DNA from: Corynebacterium epidermidicanis
Lineage (GTDB): Bacteria; Actinomycetota; Actinomycetes; Mycobacteriales; Mycobacteriaceae
Length of the DNA stretch: 64,000 bases
Reading direction: 5' to 3'
Assembly: GCF_001021025.1 (NCBI RefSeq)
Contig: NZ_CP011541.1
Span: forward strand, 2,356,001-2,420,000
Positions 61,026 through 64,000 of this stretch are shown here, piece by piece. The stretch's first letter is position 1, and each line of letters begins with the position of its first letter. The notes beneath the pieces were generated by a model. It had not been told where the DNA came from. It saw nothing but the letters and a program-made list of their open reading frames with translations, and searched no databases. The position numbers and the translations under genes are program-made.

Positions 61026-62759
61026 ATGTCCAACACGATCACCGAAAAGTTCCGCACAGCCCGCAACGTCCTGATCAAGCACCAGGAAAACTACGAAGCA
61101 GCCCGAGCCGAATTCGAATGGCCCCGCTTCGAGGAATTCAACTTCGCCCTCGATTGGTTCGACGAGCTCGCTCGTGAACCTGAAAACGCCGACCGGGAAG
61201 CCCTGGTCATCATCGAAACCGACGGTTCGGAAACCCGTCGCACGTTCTCGCAGATGTCTGAGCGATCCAACCAGCTCGCCAATTGGCTTGTTTCCCAGGG
61301 CGTGCAGCGCGGGGACCGGATCATGTTGATGCTCAACAATCAGGTTGAATTGTGGGAATCCATGCTGGCCTGTATCAAGGCTGGTTTCGTGCTTAATCCG
61401 GCCACAGCGATGCTTGGTACCGCTGATCTGCAGGATCGAACCGACCGGGCGGGAGTCAAGTGGGTCATTGCCAACGGCGAAGACGCCGCCAAGTTCCAGG
61501 AGGTTGACGGCGACTTCACGGTGATCCAGGTGGGGGATTCGCCCGACGCCCAGACAGCACATCCCACGCTTCGGTATGCAGATTCTTTCTCGGCGGATGT
61601 GGTATTCACCCCGACTCAGCCGACCCGCGCCGACGAGACGCTGTTGCTGTACTTCACCTCCGGAACTACGTCTAAGGCGAAACTCGTCGAACACACGCAC
61701 ACCTCATACCCGGTGGGCCACCTGTCGACGATTTACTGGATCGGACTCACCCCGCACGATGTGCACCTGAATGTGGCAGCGCCCGGCTGGGCCAAACACG
61801 CTTGGTCCAACTTCTTCGCTCCGTGGATTGCCGGTGCCAAGATCTTCATTTACAACTACACTCGCTTCGACGCAGCCGCCCTGATGGACACCATGGAGCG
61901 CGAGGGCGTGACTTCCTTCTGCGCGCCACCGACAGTGTGGCGCATGTTGGCGCAAGCTGACCTGTCTCGGATGAAGACGCCGCCGGTCAAGCTCGTGGCC
62001 GCCGGGGAGCCACTCAACCCGGAGATGATCGCCACGGTCGAGCGCGCCTGGGGCACTACCGTCCGTGATGGGTTCGGTCAAACTGAGACGACGCTGCAGA
62101 TCGCTAACACACCTGGCCAGAAGGTGAAGCCAGGCTCGATGGGTCGGCCGCTCCCTGGTATGGATGTGGTGCTGAAAGACCCGGTCACCGATGAGATTGG
62201 CAATCACGGCGAGATCTGTCTGCGGATCGATCCGAGGCCGGTGGGCCTGACCCCGGGCTATTTCGGGGACCCAGATAAGAATGCCGAGACTTTCCGCGAC
62301 GGCTACTACCACACCGGGGACATCGCCGAGATGGACGAGGATGGCTACATCACCTACGTTGGCCGTGGCGACGACGTCTTCAAGGCCTCGGACTACCGCT
62401 TGTCTCCTTTCGAATTGGAATCGGCGGTGATTGAACACCCAGCGGTCGCTGAGGTTGCCGTGGTGCCGTCGCCAGACCCGATCCGCCTCGCGGTTCCGAA
62501 GGCTTATGTGGCGCTGGCTGCTGGTTTTGAACCTTCGGCTGAGACTGCTGAGTCCATTTTGAAGCACTGCCGGGAGGCCCTGGCCCCGTACAAGCGTATC
62601 CGTCGCGTGGAGTTTTACGAGTTGCCGAAGACGGTGTCCGGAAAGATCCGCCGCGTGGACCTGCGTAAACGCGAGACGGAAATCCACGCAGCCGATGGCG
62701 GCGCAACTTCGGTCTCCTGCGAGTTTGCGGATACCGACTTCCCAGAGTTGAAGGGCTAA
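61026..62759 (+). CDS. medium-chain or aromatic acyl-CoA ligase
   Basis: 577-aa adenylate-forming ligase. P-loop YFTSGTTSKAKLVEH near residue 205, GFGQTETT near 350, YHTGDIAEMDEDGYITYVGR near 425, hinge DDVFKASDYRLSPFE and catalytic Lys in TVSGKIRRVDL near 540. The overall sequence (HLNVAAPGWAKHAWSNFFAPW) is of the MACS/benzoate-CoA ligase group. GGAGG with a 5-base spacer supports ATG 61026. The frame from 60909 is not used. It belongs to the TetR/MarR-controlled catabolic cluster. Confidence 0.9.
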   Translation: MSNTITEKFRTARNVLIKHQENYEAARAEFEWPRFEEFNFALDWFDELAREPENADREALVIIETDGSETRRTFSQMSERSNQLANWLVSQGVQRGDRIMLMLNNQVELWESMLACIKAGFVLNPATAMLGTADLQDRTDRAGVKWVIANGEDAAKFQEVDGDFTVIQVGDSPDAQTAHPTLRYADSFSADVVFTPTQPTRADETLLLYFTSGTTSKAKLVEHTHTSYPVGHLSTIYWIGLTPHDVHLNVAAPGWAKHAWSNFFAPWIAGAKIFIYNYTRFDAAALMDTMEREGVTSFCAPPTVWRMLAQADLSRMKTPPVKLVAAGEPLNPEMIATVERAWGTTVRDGFGQTETTLQIANTPGQKVKPGSMGRPLPGMDVVLKDPVTDEIGNHGEICLRIDPRPVGLTPGYFGDPDKNAETFRDGYYHTGDIAEMDEDGYITYVGRGDDVFKASDYRLSPFELESAVIEHPAVAEVAVVPSPDPIRLAVPKAYVALAAGFEPSAETAESILKHCREALAPYKRIRRVEFYELPKTVSGKIRRVDLRKRETEIHAADGGATSVSCEFADTDFPELKG

Positions 62760-62798
62760 TATAGTCCAGTTGACTCGTTCTACTTCGAAGGGATCGCC

Positions 62799-63287
62799 GT
62801 GACCAGCCGTGATGTTATTGCCGACACGATGCGCAATTGGGAAAAGCACGGCTGGGACGACTCGGCCCTAAGCATGGGCACGGTCACCTCTATCTTGCGG
62901 TTGGCCGGATTGCTGCGCTCTCGCGCCGAGGACGTACTTCGCCCTTATGGAATTTCTTTCTCCCGCTACGAGCTATTAACTCTGTTGATGTTTTCTCGGT
63001 CTGGGGCGCTGCCAATGAAGAAGGCGTCGTCGCGACTCCACATTCCGCCGGCCTCGGTTACGCATACGGTCACTCAGCTCGAGAAGCAGGGGCTGGTGCG
63101 GCGCATGCGCGATCCTGAGGATGGGCGTGGCATTTTGGTTGGCATTACTGACCAAGGCATCGCGCTAGTCTCCTCCGCTACACCGGCGCTGAATGAGTTC
63201 TTCGTTTCCCTCGGTGTGAGCGATGCGGAGCAGGCGGACATGCTCGCCCTCTGTACTGCTTTTCGACGCGCGATTGGCGACGTTTAA
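62799..63287 (+). CDS. MarR family transcriptional regulator
   Basis: 162-aa MarR-type winged-helix protein. RAEDVLRPYGISFSRYELLTLLMFS, LHIPPASVTHTVTQLEKQGLVRRMRDPEDGRGILVGIT (recognition helix and wing). Starts at GTG 62799, 39 bp after the acyl-CoA ligase. MarR proteins of this type sense aromatic or acyl-CoA compounds. Followed by a strong terminator shared with the convergent enoyl-CoA hydratase gene. Confidence 0.88.
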   Translation: MTSRDVIADTMRNWEKHGWDDSALSMGTVTSILRLAGLLRSRAEDVLRPYGISFSRYELLTLLMFSRSGALPMKKASSRLHIPPASVTHTVTQLEKQGLVRRMRDPEDGRGILVGITDQGIALVSSATPALNEFFVSLGVSDAEQADMLALCTAFRRAIGDV

Positions 63288-63300
63288 GTTGACATAGCAA

Positions 63301-63336
63301 AACCGGCCGACATTGTGGGTGTCGGCCGGTTCTTTT
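63301..63336. terminator. terminator between marR-type and enoyl-CoA hydratase genes
   Basis: AACCGGCCGACA (63301-63312) pairs perfectly with TGTCGGCCGGTT (63320-63331), followed by CTTTT. Serves convergent genes. Confidence 0.9.
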
Positions 63337-63343
63337 GTGCGTG

Positions 63344-64000
63344 TTAGCTGTTGGTGAAGTTAGGGTCGCGCTTTTCTACGAAAGCAGCCATGCCTTCCTT
63401 TTGATCGTTAGAGGCGAAGATGCCGTGGAAGGTGCGGCGTTCGTACATGAGTCCCTGCGCGAGGGTCATCTCGTAGGCCGCGTTGATTTGCTCCTTGATC
63501 AGCGTGGTTGCGACGAGGGACTTCGATGCGATGGTCTCTGCCGTCGCGATGGCTTCGTCGATAAGAGCTTCCGGTGCGACGACGCGCGCCACCAAACCCG
63601 CGGCCTCTGCTTCCTCAGCCCCCATCATTCGGCCGGTGAGGCACATTTCCATGGCCTTTGCCTTGCCGACAGCGCGGGTCAGACGCTGGGAGCCCCCCAT
63701 ACCTGGAGTGACGCCGAGGTTCACCTCGGGCTGGCCGAATTTGGCCTTCTCACCAGCGATGATGAAGTCGCACATCATGGCCACTTCACAGCCACCCCCG
63801 AGGGCGTAGCCGTTCACGGCTGCGATGATCGGGGTGCGCACAGCGGTGAATGCGTCCCAACCAGCGAACCAGTCGAGGTTGTACATTTCGGTGGCGCCCT
63901 TCGGTGCCATTTCCTTGATGTCGGCGCCCGCAGCGAAGGCCTTTTCCGAGCCGGTGAGGACGATGCAGCCGATGCCGGTGTCTGTGTCTAATTCTTGGGC
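63344..64000 (-). CDS. enoyl-CoA hydratase/isomerase, 3' part
   Basis: 218 residues visible; the N-terminal about 35-45 residues lie beyond the right edge. Crotonase fold: [15 protein letters not shown] (first oxyanion-hole loop), [18 protein letters not shown] (second oxyanion loop), and [25 protein letters not shown] with the catalytic Glu of the hydratases. Both glutamates of hydratase-1 seem present. It hydrates trans-2-enoyl-CoA in beta-oxidation and fits the neighbouring dehydrogenases. The open frame continues to the window edge, so the gene is cut, not broken. Confidence 0.9.
   Translation of the reverse strand, partial: AQELDTDTGIGCIVLTGSEKAFAAGADIKEMAPKGATEMYNLDWFAGWDAFTAVRTPIIAAVNGYALGGGCEVAMMCDFIIAGEKAKFGQPEVNLGVTPGMGGSQRLTRAVGKAKAMEMCLTGRMMGAEEAEAAGLVARVVAPEALIDEAIATAETIASKSLVATTLIKEQINAAYEMTLAQGLMYERRTFHGIFASNDQKEGMAAFVEKRDPNFTNS

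Noticed and set aside
61704..62849. Minus-strand open frame of 381 codons
   Set aside because: Antisense to the acyl-CoA ligase at 61026; no motif.

Overview
The window is chromosomal DNA from a mycolate-containing actinobacterium, almost certainly a Corynebacterium. Supporting evidence: ramB divergent from sdhC-sdhA-sdhB, a mycothiol gene (mshA), a corynomycolyltransferase-type secreted esterase, an HspR/HAIR-controlled dnaK-grpE...dnaJ-hspR region, LmeA, DUF2505 and DUF2516 proteins, a DtxR-box-like site, and the actinobacterial 'anchored repeat' ABC transporter cassette. No phage, IS element or CRISPR array was seen. The species cannot be fixed from this sequence.

Layout. 1-10.6 kb: 5' part of mshA (off the left edge), two tandem long-chain acyl-CoA ligases that share blocks of identical DNA, murB, a DUF2505 protein, a methyltransferase, LmeA, deoC, DUF2516 and DUF445 proteins, and a 34-aa membrane peptide. 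10.2-17.6 kb: central metabolism (sdhCAB, its probable regulator ramB, lpd). 17.7-24.8 kb: a 36-aa peptide, a mycolyltransferase, an SRPBCC protein, and an S9 peptidase / M1 peptidase / flippase-like run. 24.8-30 kb: an HNH protein, two GT2 glycosyltransferases with a DUF2304 protein and a DsbA-like protein, and a sugar-nucleotide epimerase. 30-35 kb: the heat-shock genes hspR, dnaJ, a YCII protein, grpE and dnaK, with HAIR-like operators before dnaK and before dnaJ. 35.2-36.6 kb: an AI-2E-type membrane protein.

36.7-43.9 kb is the most distinctive part. It is a six-gene run: an LPNTG cell-wall protein, a Zn/Mn-type binding lipoprotein with an inserted repeat domain, a membrane-anchored repeat protein, an ABC ATPase, an ABC permease and another membrane-anchored repeat protein. 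Four of the six products carry the same domain, with an H-x-H-x-(N/S)-(W/F) signature. In the binding lipoprotein the two halves of that domain appear in swapped order. A promoter with a CAGTAA-N7-TTACTG dyad precedes the run. The simplest reading is a metal relay from the cell wall to the membrane transporter.

44-64 kb: a membrane Fe-S oxidoreductase with a long Pro/Ala tail, a 46-aa membrane peptide, a GNAT, alaT, a YibE/F protein, ugd, dcd, tRNA-Gly(CCC), TatD and TcdA-like proteins. Next is a probable protein acetyltransferase fused to a degenerate NDP-forming acyl-CoA synthetase, directly followed by an AcuC-type deacetylase. The window ends in a fatty- or aromatic-acid catabolic cluster: SDR, acyl-CoA dehydrogenase, TetR, acyl-CoA ligase, MarR, and an enoyl-CoA hydratase cut by the right edge.
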